Of a DNA stretch of 64,000 bases, positions 1 to 8,492 are shown piece by piece. Numbering within the stretch: position 1 is the stretch's first letter; every line of letters begins with the position of its first letter. The DNA comes from Oscillospiraceae bacterium (GTDB lineage: Bacteria > Bacillota > Clostridia > Oscillospirales > UBA644). The stretch covers positions 55,972-119,971 of the forward strand of contig SVMT01000003.1 in NCBI GenBank assembly GCA_015067305.1, in the 5' to 3' direction. The position numbers and the translations under genes are program-made. A model generated the notes under the pieces. The model was given only the letters and a program-made list of their open reading frames with translations, searched no databases and was not told the origin of the DNA.

Positions 1-1597
1 CATTACCAAGAGATTTTGACATTTTTCTACCCTGAGAGTCACGAACAAGACCGTGATAAAGTACTGTATCGAAAGGAGCTTTTCCTGTGTGTTCAATACC
101 TGAGAAGATCATTCTTGCAACCCAGAAGAAAATAATATCATAACCTGTAACAAGAACGCTTGTGGGATAGAAATAGTCAAGATCTTCTGTTTTATCAGGC
201 CAACCAAGTGTTGAGAATGGCCAAAGAGCTGAAGAAAACCATGTGTCAAGAACATCATCTTCCTGTCTCATGACTTTTCCGCACTTAGGACAAACGGGAG
301 CGTCTTCTTTTGTAACGATCATTTCACCGCAATCATCACAATAGAAAGCAGGAATTCGGTGACCCCACCAAAGCTGACGTGAAATACACCAGTCATGTAC
401 ATTTTCCATCCAGTTTGTATATACTTTAACAAGTCTTTCGGGCTTAAATTTGATAGTACCGTTCTGAACCACTTCAAGAGCAGGTTTAGCAAGAGGTTCC
501 ATTTTTACGAACCACTGGTCGGAAGTGAGTGGTTCAACAGTTGTACCGCAACGGTAACACTGACCAACATTGTGAGCATGCGGCTCAACTTTTACGAGGA
601 AACCTTCGTCTTCAAGATCTTTAACGATAGCCTTACGAGCATCGTATCTGTCCATACCTTTATATTTGCCGCCGAATCCGTTAATAGTTGCATCATCATT
701 CATTACGCGGATCTGTTCAAGATCATGTCTGAGGCCAACCTGGAAGTCGTTGGGGTCATGTGCAGGTGTGATCTTAACACAACCTGTACCGAATTCTTTA
801 TCAACATATTCATCTGCAATAACGGGAATTTCTCTGCCAACCAAAGGAAGAATAAGAGTTTTACCAACGAGATGTGTATATCTTTCATCTTCAGGATTTA
901 CAGCTACAGCTGTATCACCAAGAAGAGTTTCAGGACGAGTTGTAGCGATGACAACAAACTCATCGGAGTCCTTAACAGGATATTTGATATGCCAGAAGTT
1001 ACCGGGCTGTTCAGAGTATTCAACTTCAGCATCGGAAAGTGCTGTCATACAATGAGGACACCAGTTTATAATTCTGTGACCTCTGTAGATGAGACCTTTA
1101 TTATAAAGATTTACAAAGACTTCTTTGACAGCTTTAGAGCAACCTTCGTCCATAGTAAAACGAGTTCTGGACCAATCGCAAGAAGAACCAAGTTTTTTCA
1201 GCTGATTGATAATAGTATCGCCGTATTCCTTTTTCCAAGCCCATACTCTTTCAAGGAACTTTTCTCTTCCAAGGTCATATCTTGAAAGACCTTCTTTTTC
1301 ACGAAGTTCCTGTTCAACCTTGATCTGAGTAGCTATACCTGCATGGTCTGTACCCGGAAGCCAAAGTGCATTGTATCCACACATTCTCTTATAACGTGTA
1401 AGTACATCCTGAAGAGTCTCATCCATTGCGTGACCCATGTGGAGTTTACCTGTTACATTTGGTGGCGGAATAACGATAGTAAAAGGTTTCTTGGTTCTGT
1501 CCTCTGAGGGTTTGAAATAACCTTTATTATTCCATTCCTCATATATACGACCCTCAACCTGTGAAGGATCGTAGTTCTTTTCAAGTTCTTTTCTCAT
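1..1597 (-). CDS. valS: Valine--tRNA ligase (partial, C-terminus beyond window)
   Basis: Class I aminoacyl-tRNA synthetase that charges tRNA-Val in the cytoplasm. The translation from the ATG at 1597 gives about 532 residues. The HIGH-type motif LHMGHAMD lies near residue 50, followed by [13 protein letters not shown]. The editing (CP1) region has the typical [18 protein letters not shown] Cys cluster (YCDDCGE...CPKCGK) lies in the catalytic region. The KMSKSLGN signature is the last sequence before the window edge, so the anticodon-binding and coiled-coil C-terminal parts are missing only because the window ends. The gene starts 8 bases after the tyrS stop, so it is probably co-transcribed with tyrS. 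No T-box leader is present directly upstream. It is not in the supplied ORF track because it runs off the edge. Confidence 0.97.
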   Translation of the reverse strand, partial: MRKELEKNYDPSQVEGRIYEEWNNKGYFKPSEDRTKKPFTIVIPPPNVTGKLHMGHAMDETLQDVLTRYKRMCGYNALWLPGTDHAGIATQIKVEQELREKEGLSRYDLGREKFLERVWAWKKEYGDTIINQLKKLGSSCDWSRTRFTMDEGCSKAVKEVFVNLYNKGLIYRGHRIINWCPHCMTALSDAEVEYSEQPGNFWHIKYPVKDSDEFVVIATTRPETLLGDTAVAVNPEDERYTHLVGKTLILPLVGREIPVIADEYVDKEFGTGCVKITPAHDPNDFQVGLRHDLEQIRVMNDDATINGFGGKYKGMDRYDARKAIVKDLEDEGFLVKVEPHAHNVGQCYRCGTTVEPLTSDQWFVKMEPLAKPALEVVQNGTIKFKPERLVKVYTNWMENVHDWCISRQLWWGHRIPAFYCDDCGEMIVTKEDAPVCPKCGKVMRQEDDVLDTWFSSALWPFSTLGWPDKTEDLDYFYPTSVLVTGYDIIFFWVARMIFSGIEHTGKAPFDTVLYHGLVRDSQGRKMSKSLGN

Positions 1598-1605
1598 AAT
1601 TTATA

Positions 1606-2826
1606 TCAATCCTTAATAATGATTTTTTTGAAGCTCTTCTTACCTTTTCTGATAAGTTGGCCGTTGATCTCATCTGCTGTATAAAAAACAGAGATAGAAC
1701 CAACCTTTTCGTCACCGACAAACACTCCGCCCTGATCTACCAAGCGGCGAGCTTCTCCCTTAGAAGGAGCCTGCTGAGTTTTGATAAGAAGTTCAAGAAT
1801 TGAGATCTTACCGTCTGTAAAATCAGCAGATGTCAATTCACAAGCAGGAGCATCTGCTGCTGCACCACCTGAGAAGAGAGCTCTTGCAGCCTGCTGAGCT
1901 TTAACAGCTTCATCTTCACCATGAACGAGCTTTGTAAGTTCATAAGCAAGAATTTCTTTCTTTTCATTGATTCGATTGTCTTCCCAGTGTTCCATTTCTT
2001 CAATAGTTTCAAGAGAAAGGAAGGTAAGCATTCTGATACATTTCATTACATCTGCATCACCCACATTTCTCCAATACTGGTAGAATTCATAAGGTGAAGT
2101 CTTTGCAGGATCAAGCCATACAGCATTACCTGCAGTTTTACCCATCTTTTTACCCTGAGAGTCTGTAAGAAGTGTAATTGTCATAGCATTTGCATCTTTA
2201 CCGAGTTTACGACGAATAAGTTCTGTACCGCCAAGCATGTTAGACCACTGGTCGTCACCACCGAACTGGAGATTGCAATCGTAATTCTTGAAGAGATAAT
2301 AGAAATCGTAAGACTGCATTATCATATAGTTAAATTCAAGGAATGAAAGTCCTTTTTCCATTCTCTGCTTATAGCATTCTGCACGAAGCATATTATTGAC
2401 GGAGAAACAAGCGCCAACTTCACGAAGCATATCAACATAATTAAGATTAAGAAGCCAGTCTGCATTGTTTATCATCATAGCTTTATCTTCGCCAAATTCG
2501 ATGAATTTTTCCATCTGACGTTTAAAACATTCTGCGTTATGATCGATATCTTCTTTTGTAAGCATTTTTCTCATATCTGTTCTTCCGGAAGGGTCACCGA
2601 TCATAGTTGTACCGCCCCCGATAAGAGCAATTGGTTTATTTCCTGCCATCTGAAGTCTCTTCATAAGTGTAAGAGCCATAAAATGACCTGCAGTAAGGCT
2701 ATCCGCTGTGCAGTCAAAACCGATGTAAAATTTAGCCTTACCATTATTGACGAGCTCTCGTATCTGAGGTTCGTCTGTTACTTGGGCTATCAGACCACGT
2801 GCCTGAAGTTCTTCATAAATTCCCAT
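1606..2826 (-). CDS. tyrS: Tyrosine--tRNA ligase
   Basis: Class I synthetase charging tRNA-Tyr. The 406-aa length is normal. The N-terminal Rossmann fold has YIGFDCTADSLTAGH at about residues 34-48 (HIGH equivalent TAGH). QFGGDDQWSNMLGG at about 187-200 is the tyrosine-binding region. The KMSKS equivalent is KKMGKT at about 226-231, as in the bacterial TyrRS type with KFGKT. The last 60 residues form an S4 RNA-binding domain (SKGEARRLVDQGGVFV). It lies 13 bases downstream of recN on the same strand and just ahead of valS. T-box control, common for tyrS in Firmicutes, is not visible because there is no leader space; expression probably comes by read-through from recN. Confidence 0.97.
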   Translation of the reverse strand: MGIYEELQARGLIAQVTDEPQIRELVNNGKAKFYIGFDCTADSLTAGHFMALTLMKRLQMAGNKPIALIGGGTTMIGDPSGRTDMRKMLTKEDIDHNAECFKRQMEKFIEFGEDKAMMINNADWLLNLNYVDMLREVGACFSVNNMLRAECYKQRMEKGLSFLEFNYMIMQSYDFYYLFKNYDCNLQFGGDDQWSNMLGGTELIRRKLGKDANAMTITLLTDSQGKKMGKTAGNAVWLDPAKTSPYEFYQYWRNVGDADVMKCIRMLTFLSLETIEEMEHWEDNRINEKKEILAYELTKLVHGEDEAVKAQQAARALFSGGAAADAPACELTSADFTDGKISILELLIKTQQAPSKGEARRLVDQGGVFVGDEKVGSISVFYTADEINGQLIRKGKKSFKKIIIKD

Positions 2827-2839
2827 TGTAAAATCTCCT

Positions 2840-4498
2840 TTATATTGTGTGTGATGTTCGTAACATTTCGTCGGCTGTCGCTAAAAGCGACTCCGTAATA
2901 TTTATACCGCCCATTATTCGGGCAAGTTCCTGTCGTCTTTCTTCATGCGAAAGTTGAGTGAGAACTGTATGTGTACGGTCATTGACCGTTTCCTTAACTA
3001 TTTTAAAATGAGTATCTGCATATGCTGCGATCTGTGCAAGATGGGTAATAACCAATACTTGTCCACAGGCAGACATTTCTTTAAGTTTTATAGCAACTTT
3101 CTGAGCCGCTTTACCGCTGATACCTGTATCTACTTCGTCAAAGATCATAGTCTGAATAGAATTATCAGCCAAAACATTTTTGATGCTCAACATAATTCTG
3201 GAAAGTTCGCCGCCGGAGGCGATCTTATTCAAGGGTTTAAGATCTTCACCTACATTTGCCGAAAGCAAAAATTCAACTTCATCAGAGCCTGTCTTATCAA
3301 ATTTCTTGTTTCTGATATTTACAGCAAATCGAACCTTAGGCATTTCAAGGAAACTCAAAGTTTCAATCATTGCGATCTCAAGTTTAGCAGCAGCCTCAAC
3401 TCTCGTTGCAGTCAAAGCCTGAGATTTAGCTCTCATTTCAGCCTTTGCAATTTTGAATTCTTCAGTCAGATCCTGCAATAAAACATCTGAGAATTCAATA
3501 CTTTCCAACTCTTTCTGGGCTTTGGCAAGATAATCGAAAATTGCCTCAATTGAATCACCGTATTTCATTTTTAAGCGATGTATAAAATCCAAACGTTCTT
3601 CTATCAGATCCAATTCATTCGGGTCAAAATCCAATTTATCAGAATACTGATTAAGATTTTCGATTATTTCATTTATATTTTCGGATATATCAATAAGCTT
3701 TTCATTTACATAGTTCTGACTGTTATCATATCGGGAAAGAAGTTTGGATTCCCTGATGCAACTTGCAATCATATCGTGAACATTAACATCGTCGTTTGAT
3801 AACAGATTTCTAACAGCGTTCAGACTATCAAGAATCTTCTCACTGTTTGCCAGGATCTCCTGTCTTTTTTCTAACTGCTTATCTTCGTCCTCTTTAAGTG
3901 CCGCAGTTTCAATTTCATTTATATGATATTTAAGGATCTCTATCCTTTTCTCTTTTTCACTTTCATTTGCAGAAAGAGCTTCAATTTTACGTTTAATTCC
4001 GATTGCTTTACAATAAGCTTCATAATACTCGTTTTTTACAGCTTCATTTTTAGCGTATTTATCTAAATAATAAATATGTACTTCAGGGTCAAGCAAAGCA
4101 GTATTATCATGTTGTCCATGGATATTGACAAGCTTTGTACCAATCTCTCGTAATATCGAAACGCTTACAGGACGGCCGTTTATTCTTGCAACACTTTTTC
4201 CTTCAGCAGAAAGTTCTCTTGAAAGGATGACTTCAGGATCGGCTCCATAACCGAGTTCCTCCAACTTATTACAAATAGATTCGTCTATATCAGTAAATAC
4301 TGCGCTGACAAAAGCTTTCTTCTCCCCTGTTCGTACCATATCACGTGACACACGCTCACCAAGGAGCATATTTATTGCATCAATTATGATACTTTTACCT
4401 GCACCGGTTTCACCAGTCAACACAACGAACCCCGAAGTTATTTCAACATCGAGGCTATCAATAATTGCTATATTTTCAATGTGAAGATTGGTCAACAT
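2840..4498 (-). CDS. recN: DNA repair protein RecN
   Basis: SMC-like ATPase that acts early at double-strand breaks. Walker A GETGAGKS is at about residues 29-36. A long coiled-coil middle follows. The ABC signature region is ASGGELSRIMLSIK and Walker B is MIFDEVDTGISG, then VLVITHLAQIAAYADTH, all in the usual order. Length is about 552 aa, normal for RecN. The ORF track starts one codon earlier at a GTG (4501); the ATG at 4498 behind GGTGAG is preferred. The gene follows argR closely. The argR-recN adjacency is conserved in Firmicutes and belongs to the tlyA-nadK-argR-recN block downstream of OLE RNA. Confidence 0.96.
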   Translation of the reverse strand: MLTNLHIENIAIIDSLDVEITSGFVVLTGETGAGKSIIIDAINMLLGERVSRDMVRTGEKKAFVSAVFTDIDESICNKLEELGYGADPEVILSRELSAEGKSVARINGRPVSVSILREIGTKLVNIHGQHDNTALLDPEVHIYYLDKYAKNEAVKNEYYEAYCKAIGIKRKIEALSANESEKEKRIEILKYHINEIETAALKEDEDKQLEKRQEILANSEKILDSLNAVRNLLSNDDVNVHDMIASCIRESKLLSRYDNSQNYVNEKLIDISENINEIIENLNQYSDKLDFDPNELDLIEERLDFIHRLKMKYGDSIEAIFDYLAKAQKELESIEFSDVLLQDLTEEFKIAKAEMRAKSQALTATRVEAAAKLEIAMIETLSFLEMPKVRFAVNIRNKKFDKTGSDEVEFLLSANVGEDLKPLNKIASGGELSRIMLSIKNVLADNSIQTMIFDEVDTGISGKAAQKVAIKLKEMSACGQVLVITHLAQIAAYADTHFKIVKETVNDRTHTVLTQLSHEERRQELARIMGGINITESLLATADEMLRTSHTI

Positions 4499-4512
4499 CA
4501 CTACTCACCGCT

Positions 4513-4980
4513 TTAAGCGTTTAAAATATTAGTTATATTATCTACGATAGACTTAGCAATATCTATCGATTTCGCAGCTATAAATATAGTATCATCACCG
4601 GCTATCGTTCCTACTATCTCACCGTTATCAAGCGTATCTATTGCAGCACAAGCCCCCTGGGCCATACCGGCAAAACATTTTACGACAACAAGATTCATTG
4701 CATTATCTACAGAAACGATACTATCTCTCATTATACTGTATGTTTTGGAAGGCATTGGCTTTTTGCCGTCCCCCTGAGAATCAGAACATTCATATCTATA
4801 CTTATTTTCATTAGTAAGAGTTTTATAGAGATGCAATTCTTTAATATCTCTTGAAACAGTTGCTTGAGTTGTTTGGAAACCGGATTGAATCAAAAGCTCC
4901 GTAAGCTCATCCTGGGTTTCGACGGGAGTTGATTTAATTATCTCAAGTATACGCGCATGGCGTTTTTCTTTATATTTCAC
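4513..4980 (-). CDS. argR: Arginine repressor ArgR/AhrC
   Basis: Hexameric transcription factor that binds ARG boxes with arginine as co-repressor. The N-terminal winged helix spans residues 1-70 and includes TTQATVSRDIKELHL. The C-terminal oligomerisation/arginine-binding domain spans about 85-150 and has the diagnostic AGDDTIFIAA. The start is a GTG with AAGGGG six bases upstream. The 155-aa length is standard. It sits between nadK and recN, as in many Firmicutes; no arginine biosynthesis genes are in the window. Confidence 0.95.
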   Translation of the reverse strand: MKYKEKRHARILEIIKSTPVETQDELTELLIQSGFQTTQATVSRDIKELHLYKTLTNENKYRYECSDSQGDGKKPMPSKTYSIMRDSIVSVDNAMNLVVVKCFAGMAQGACAAIDTLDNGEIVGTIAGDDTIFIAAKSIDIAKSIVDNITNILNA

Positions 4981-4990
4981 GACTGACCCC

Positions 4991-5821
4991 TTACTTTATT
5001 TTCTTGGAAAGTATATTATAAAATGAATCATTATCAAATGTAATAGTTTTTATTTTCTTTTCAGCTAAACGGACTTGTACTACATCATCAGCTTCAAGTT
5101 GGAAATTGTCAAGACCATCTATAGTTAGGTAGCCCACATTGCCTCTTCCAGGTGTTGAGGCTGCTTCAAGAACCGACGAGTCCTTAAAAAGAATACTTCT
5201 GCCATTAAATGAATGAGCACAAATTGGAGTTACTGCAATAGTTTCAAGCTCCGTATCTATTATTGGTCCCCCTGCTGAAAGGGAGTATGCTGTTGAGCCT
5301 GTAGGAGTTGAAAAAATCAATCCGTCTGCCCTGTAAGATGTTATTTCCTGACCGTTGCAATACAAATTTATATTCATAATCTGCGTCCAGTTACCGTGTG
5401 AAATTACTGCATCATTCAAAGCAATTACATCTTTACAGATAGTTCTGTTTTCATTTCCTGCCGAAATATTAAGCACCGATCTATACTGAATACTATACTC
5501 ACCACTGAACAAAGCATCTAATTTAAAGTATTCCGTGGGTTCCATTGAAGCCATATAACCTGTCGTACCCATATTTATACCGAGAATAGGCTTATCATAA
5601 GCATATGCCGATTTTACGACCTTAAGTATAGTGCCGTCGCCACCGACAGTTATGATAAAATCACATTCATTTATTGCATCATCAATCTTTGTAAAAACTG
5701 AACATCCAACAAAAGAATCAGACAAAACAACTGCGCCTTTAGATGTCAAATATTCAACTATTCTTGAAGATACTTCAAATCCTTTGTCTTTCTCTGGATT
5801 AGAAATCAATGCAATTTTCAT
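4991..5821 (-). CDS. nadK: NAD kinase
   Basis: Phosphorylates NAD to NADP. The signature GGDGTILK is at about residue 60, followed by GINMGTTGYMASMEP, ADGLIFSTPTGSTAYSLSAGGP and a C-terminal NGRSILF region, all typical of the PpnK family. The ORF track begins at a GTG (5833), but the GGAG lies directly against that codon; the ATG four codons later (5821) gives a better spacing and 276 aa. The gene lies between tlyA and argR in the conserved tlyA-nadK-argR-recN order. Confidence 0.95.
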   Translation of the reverse strand: MKIALISNPEKDKGFEVSSRIVEYLTSKGAVVLSDSFVGCSVFTKIDDAINECDFIITVGGDGTILKVVKSAYAYDKPILGINMGTTGYMASMEPTEYFKLDALFSGEYSIQYRSVLNISAGNENRTICKDVIALNDAVISHGNWTQIMNINLYCNGQEITSYRADGLIFSTPTGSTAYSLSAGGPIIDTELETIAVTPICAHSFNGRSILFKDSSVLEAASTPGRGNVGYLTIDGLDNFQLEADDVVQVRLAEKKIKTITFDNDSFYNILSKKIK

Positions 5822-5848
5822 TGTAATTCGCACTCCGTAAGTAATAAA

Positions 5849-6619
5849 TCACAGATTTTTTAATTCTGTATCAAATAAAGTCTTTATCAGTTCATTGATA
5901 GATCGCTTGTTTTCGGAATAACTGAAATACGAAATAAACTCTGTATTACCGTCTCCGCCTTTGATTGGAGAAACTGAAATACCATTCAAATTCAAACCAT
6001 ACCTTAAAAACTCTTCAGCAACATTGGAGATAACAGTTTTATATTGACTTTTATCTTTTACTATACCACTCTTATTTGTTTTGGCATTTTCAAATTGAGG
6101 CTTGATCAAACATATCAAATGAGTTGGCTTAAATTCAGCTATCTTATATGCAATCTTTTCAAGTGAAATAAAAGAAACGTCAACAACTATAATATCTACA
6201 GGATCAAAATCTGCAGGATCACAATCTTTTATATTTGTATTTTCAAGATTTACTACCCTATCATCATTTACAAGTTTTTCTGCAAGCTGACCATGTCCAA
6301 CATCTATGGAATATACTTTTGTAGCACCATTTTGAAGTAAACAATCAGTAAAACCGCCTGTTGAAGCACCAATATCCATCGCAATCGTGTCTTTAATATT
6401 TAAACCAAATACATTGATTGCTTTTTCAAGCTTAAGCCCACCACGTCCGACATATTTTAAATAATCGTTTATTTCAATGGAAACTTTTTCACATACTTCT
6501 AAAGAAGCTTTATTTACAACTGTTCCGTCAATAAAAACACAACCCTCTTTGATCAATGCCTGTGCATACTGACGGCTTTTTAATGAAAACTTTTCCTGAA
6601 TGTATTTATCTAATCTCAT
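5849..6619 (-). CDS. tlyA: TlyA-family rRNA 2'-O-methyltransferase
   Basis: S4 RNA-binding domain at about residues 1-60 (MRLDKYIQEKFSLKSRQYAQ) fused to an FtsJ-like SAM methyltransferase. The family linker YVGRGGLKLEKA is followed by the SAM-binding motif MDIGASTGGFTDCLLQNGA. DIIVVDVSFISLEKI and LIKPQFE complete the fold. This is the TlyA/YqxC family; the M. tuberculosis homologue methylates 16S and 23S rRNA, and I infer the same role here. Its ATG overlaps the oapA stop (ATGA), so the two are probably translationally coupled. tlyA directly after oapA is part of the known OLE operon context. Confidence 0.93.
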   Translation of the reverse strand: MRLDKYIQEKFSLKSRQYAQALIKEGCVFIDGTVVNKASLEVCEKVSIEINDYLKYVGRGGLKLEKAINVFGLNIKDTIAMDIGASTGGFTDCLLQNGATKVYSIDVGHGQLAEKLVNDDRVVNLENTNIKDCDPADFDPVDIIVVDVSFISLEKIAYKIAEFKPTHLICLIKPQFENAKTNKSGIVKDKSQYKTVISNVAEEFLRYGLNLNGISVSPIKGGDGNTEFISYFSYSENKRSINELIKTLFDTELKNL

Positions 6620-7218
6620 TTTTTATTTTTACTGAAGAATCTTTCCGGAACAATAAAACATAGTATCCTTCCGGCAATATATATTATGTTTTCGCAATAA
6701 TTCATAGCAAAATTCTTACCCAATGCCTTACCTCCAATGGTAAGAGCCGCATTAAAAGCAGTCATAAGCATCGCAGAAAGTATTTCAGGAATCGGCAGAA
6801 CAGCTGAAATTTCAACAGCTATTACTGCAGTCATCGTACCACTGATGATACCGCAAATATCGCCGACGACATCATTGCAAATATTTGATACCGTAGAAGC
6901 TTTAGTTACAAGATACAGACAAGCCTTTGCCCCTACGACCTTTCTGGCCGCCATTGAATTAAATGGCTTGGGGTCTGCGGCAGTTACAGCTGTACCAAGA
7001 AGGTCGAAAAGAATTCCCAAAAAAATAAACAGCAAAAGCAAGATAAAAGCGATAACAACATTTACTTCACTGAGTGCACTTTTTGAAATATATGATAAAG
7101 TCGCCGAAATACAGAACGACAACACCATTACTTTTATGACCCATGAATGATTACCGTTGCTCTTTTTTGTATCCTTTTGCTGCTTTTTAGGTCGGGGGGA
7201 ATTATCTGAATTTTCCAA
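6616..7218 (-). CDS. oapA: OLE-associated membrane protein OapA (predicted)
   Basis: Integral membrane protein, 200 aa (about 21 kDa) from a TTG at 7218 that has AAAGGTG six bases upstream. The ORF track's extension to 7326 runs into the structured RNA and has no ribosome site, so I reject it. There is a short basic N-terminus (PRPKKQQKDTKK). About four hydrophobic segments follow (VMVLSFCISATLSYIS, VVIAFILLLLFIFLGILFDLL, ICGIISGTMTAVIAVEI, ILSAMLMTAFNAALTIGG), then a basic tail. A DxxxD motif (NDVVGD, D116/D120) is present; I recall such a motif as functionally important in OapA. Size, topology, position immediately 3' of the putative OLE RNA and coupling to tlyA all match OapA. Known role of the family: it binds OLE RNA and places it at the membrane. 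The identification rests mostly on context. Confidence 0.85.
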   Translation of the reverse strand: MENSDNSPRPKKQQKDTKKSNGNHSWVIKVMVLSFCISATLSYISKSALSEVNVVIAFILLLLFIFLGILFDLLGTAVTAADPKPFNSMAARKVVGAKACLYLVTKASTVSNICNDVVGDICGIISGTMTAVIAVEISAVLPIPEILSAMLMTAFNAALTIGGKALGKNFAMNYCENIIYIAGRILCFIVPERFFSKNKK

Positions 7219-7224
7219 AACATT

Positions 7225-7875
7225 CACCTTTATGTATGATAATAAAATATAGAGATGATAATATTCAAAGTAAATCTTGCGCCTTAGGTCAAGTAGGTTT
7301 CCCCATACCCTACCTGTTGTCGCCAATCAGGCAGTTTCCTTTTGAAGGGTACGGTACCGCGTTACCGACGATACGACTTGATTGCCACTTAGAACGCACT
7401 GCAATCCCTTGAATACAGAATAAATAATTCTCAGTCTAGGAGTTTTCCTCAACAGTATCATGATACTCTTAGTCTCTTTTGCAGATATGATTTCTTAACG
7501 CAAAGCACTATATACTGTGGCCGCAGTATATAGCCCGAACCGTTATCCGCCATATCCACTCAAGACAGGCTACTCTGCATACAACCGAACTCATACATCA
7601 GCACTTCTAATGCTGATGCGTAAATTGCTTCAAAGAGAACGACCGCATTGCAGGTTCAATCCTGAGTCGTGGTAAGCAAATCCACAAGTACAGGTCTCCG
7701 TGAGTGAAGGGACATTAACTGTATGCCATTACAGATGCCCGGCACTCTACCTTCCAGCACCCACCCCAGACTGGGCGTAAGAAGCAAGCACAAGAAGTTT
7801 CATCGATATGCCCTTCGGTTGATTTTTAGGCCAACCCTGGTAGTCCACAATACCGACTAGAATACTGTATCATCA
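7225..7875 (-). ncRNA. ole: OLE RNA (ornate, large, extremophilic)
   Basis: About 650 bases with no ORF above 60 codons apart from an implausible N-terminal extension of oapA. Many strong hairpins are visible: CTATATACTG/CAGTATATAG (7508-7533), CATCAGCA/TGCTGATG (7597-7618), GTATCATGATAC (7455-7466), and a terminal hairpin with GTAGG/CCTAC near 7290-7312. The RNA lies directly upstream of a four-TM protein of OapA size and within nusB-xseA-xseB-ispA...tlyA-nadK-argR-recN, the published OLE locus order. Published OLE RNAs are about 610 nt. The 5' end is set from the promoter at 7882-7910; the 3' end is approximate and merges into the oapA ribosome site without a terminator. tmRNA and RNase P RNA were considered and do not fit. 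The call is inference from context and size; a covariance search was not possible here. Confidence 0.85.
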
Positions 7876-7881
7876 AAGATA

Positions 7882-7910
7882 ATTATAGCATAAAAAAACG
7901 TTTTATGCAA
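7882..7910 (-). promoter_or_regulatory. SigA promoter of OLE RNA
   Basis: On the minus strand: -35 TTGCAT, 17-bp spacer, -10 TATAAT preceded by TGC (extended -10). Predicted start is near 7875. This gives the OLE RNA-oapA-tlyA block its own transcription start, in addition to any read-through from the ispA-side genes. Confidence 0.8.
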
Positions 7911-7981
7911 TAGAAAATTGTATATTTTAATTTTTGTTAAGATTTTTTCCGATTTTTTTATGCAAACATATTACAAAACAA

Positions 7982-8012
7982 GATCACTTCATACTTTCAG
8001 TATAAAGTGACC
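7982..8012 (-). terminator. Terminator after the DUF212 gene
   Basis: Minus-strand stem GGTCACTTTATA / TATGAAGTGATC (two G-U pairs) with a 7-base loop, followed by TTGTTTTG. It lies just after the DUF212 stop and before the OLE promoter, so the upstream nusB-ispA operon is at least partly separated from OLE RNA. Confidence 0.6.
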
Positions 8013-8019
8013 TCATATA

Positions 8020-8472
8020 TTATTTTAAAAATAAGATCCAATACAACAATGAAATGATACAACCAAGAACACAACCCATAGCAACTTCAAGTTTAGTATG
8101 CCCCATCAACTCTTTGAATCGTTTTGATCTGATCTCAAAATTGTCAACATTCCAGTTTTCGATGATCTGGTTTATTATCTTTGCCTGTTCTCCAACTTCA
8201 TAGCGTACATTTGCCGCATCATAAACAGTAATAAACGCAAATGATGCTGCTAAAGCAAATTCAACAGAGGCAAATCCTTTCAAGATAAATATCATCGAAA
8301 CCAAAGCGGAAACCAATGCACTGTGAGAACTGGGCATACCACCCGAACCGAAAAATCTGTCCAATCGAAGTTTTCGGTCAATTATACTCTCAGCTACGCC
8401 TTTGATCGCCTGTGCAAAAAACCACCCCAAAACAGCGCAATTAAGATAATGATTCGATAAAATTCCCAACAT
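8020..8472 (-). CDS. Divergent PAP2-family (DUF212/YuiD-like) membrane protein
   Basis: 150 aa with hydrophobic segments at both ends. The family signature GGMPSSHSALVSAL lies at about residues 43-56, YDAANVRYEVGEQA at about 85-98, and ELMGHTKLEVAMGCVLG near the C-terminus. These are the conserved blocks of the DUF212 divergent PAP2 family (B. subtilis YuiD). The substrate is unknown; the PAP2 relationship and the position after ispA suggest action on a lipid or isoprenoid phosphate, which is only inference. It occupies the position often held by dxs in OLE loci. Confidence 0.85.
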   Translation of the reverse strand: MLGILSNHYLNCAVLGWFFAQAIKGVAESIIDRKLRLDRFFGSGGMPSSHSALVSALVSMIFILKGFASVEFALAASFAFITVYDAANVRYEVGEQAKIINQIIENWNVDNFEIRSKRFKELMGHTKLEVAMGCVLGCIISLLYWILFLK

Positions 8473-8492
8473 ATAGCTCTCCCCTAATTTAA

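Noticed and set aside
395-1285. Plus-strand ORF of 296 aa
   Set aside because: Antisense to valS, whose translation matches the enzyme along the whole stretch; the ORF has no ribosome site or recognisable protein.
1598-2839. T-box leader for tyrS or valS
   Set aside because: Gaps ahead of the genes are only 8-13 bases, so there is no space for a T-box.
7219-7326. N-terminal 36 residues of the 236-aa ORF
   Set aside because: No ribosome site at 7326; sequence is part of the structured RNA, and a TTG at 7218 has a good site.
7225-7875. tmRNA or RNase P RNA as the identity of the structured region
   Set aside because: No tRNA-like 3' end with CCA, no tag-peptide reading frame and no P4-type RNase P core seen; the length is too great and the gene context is that of OLE RNA.
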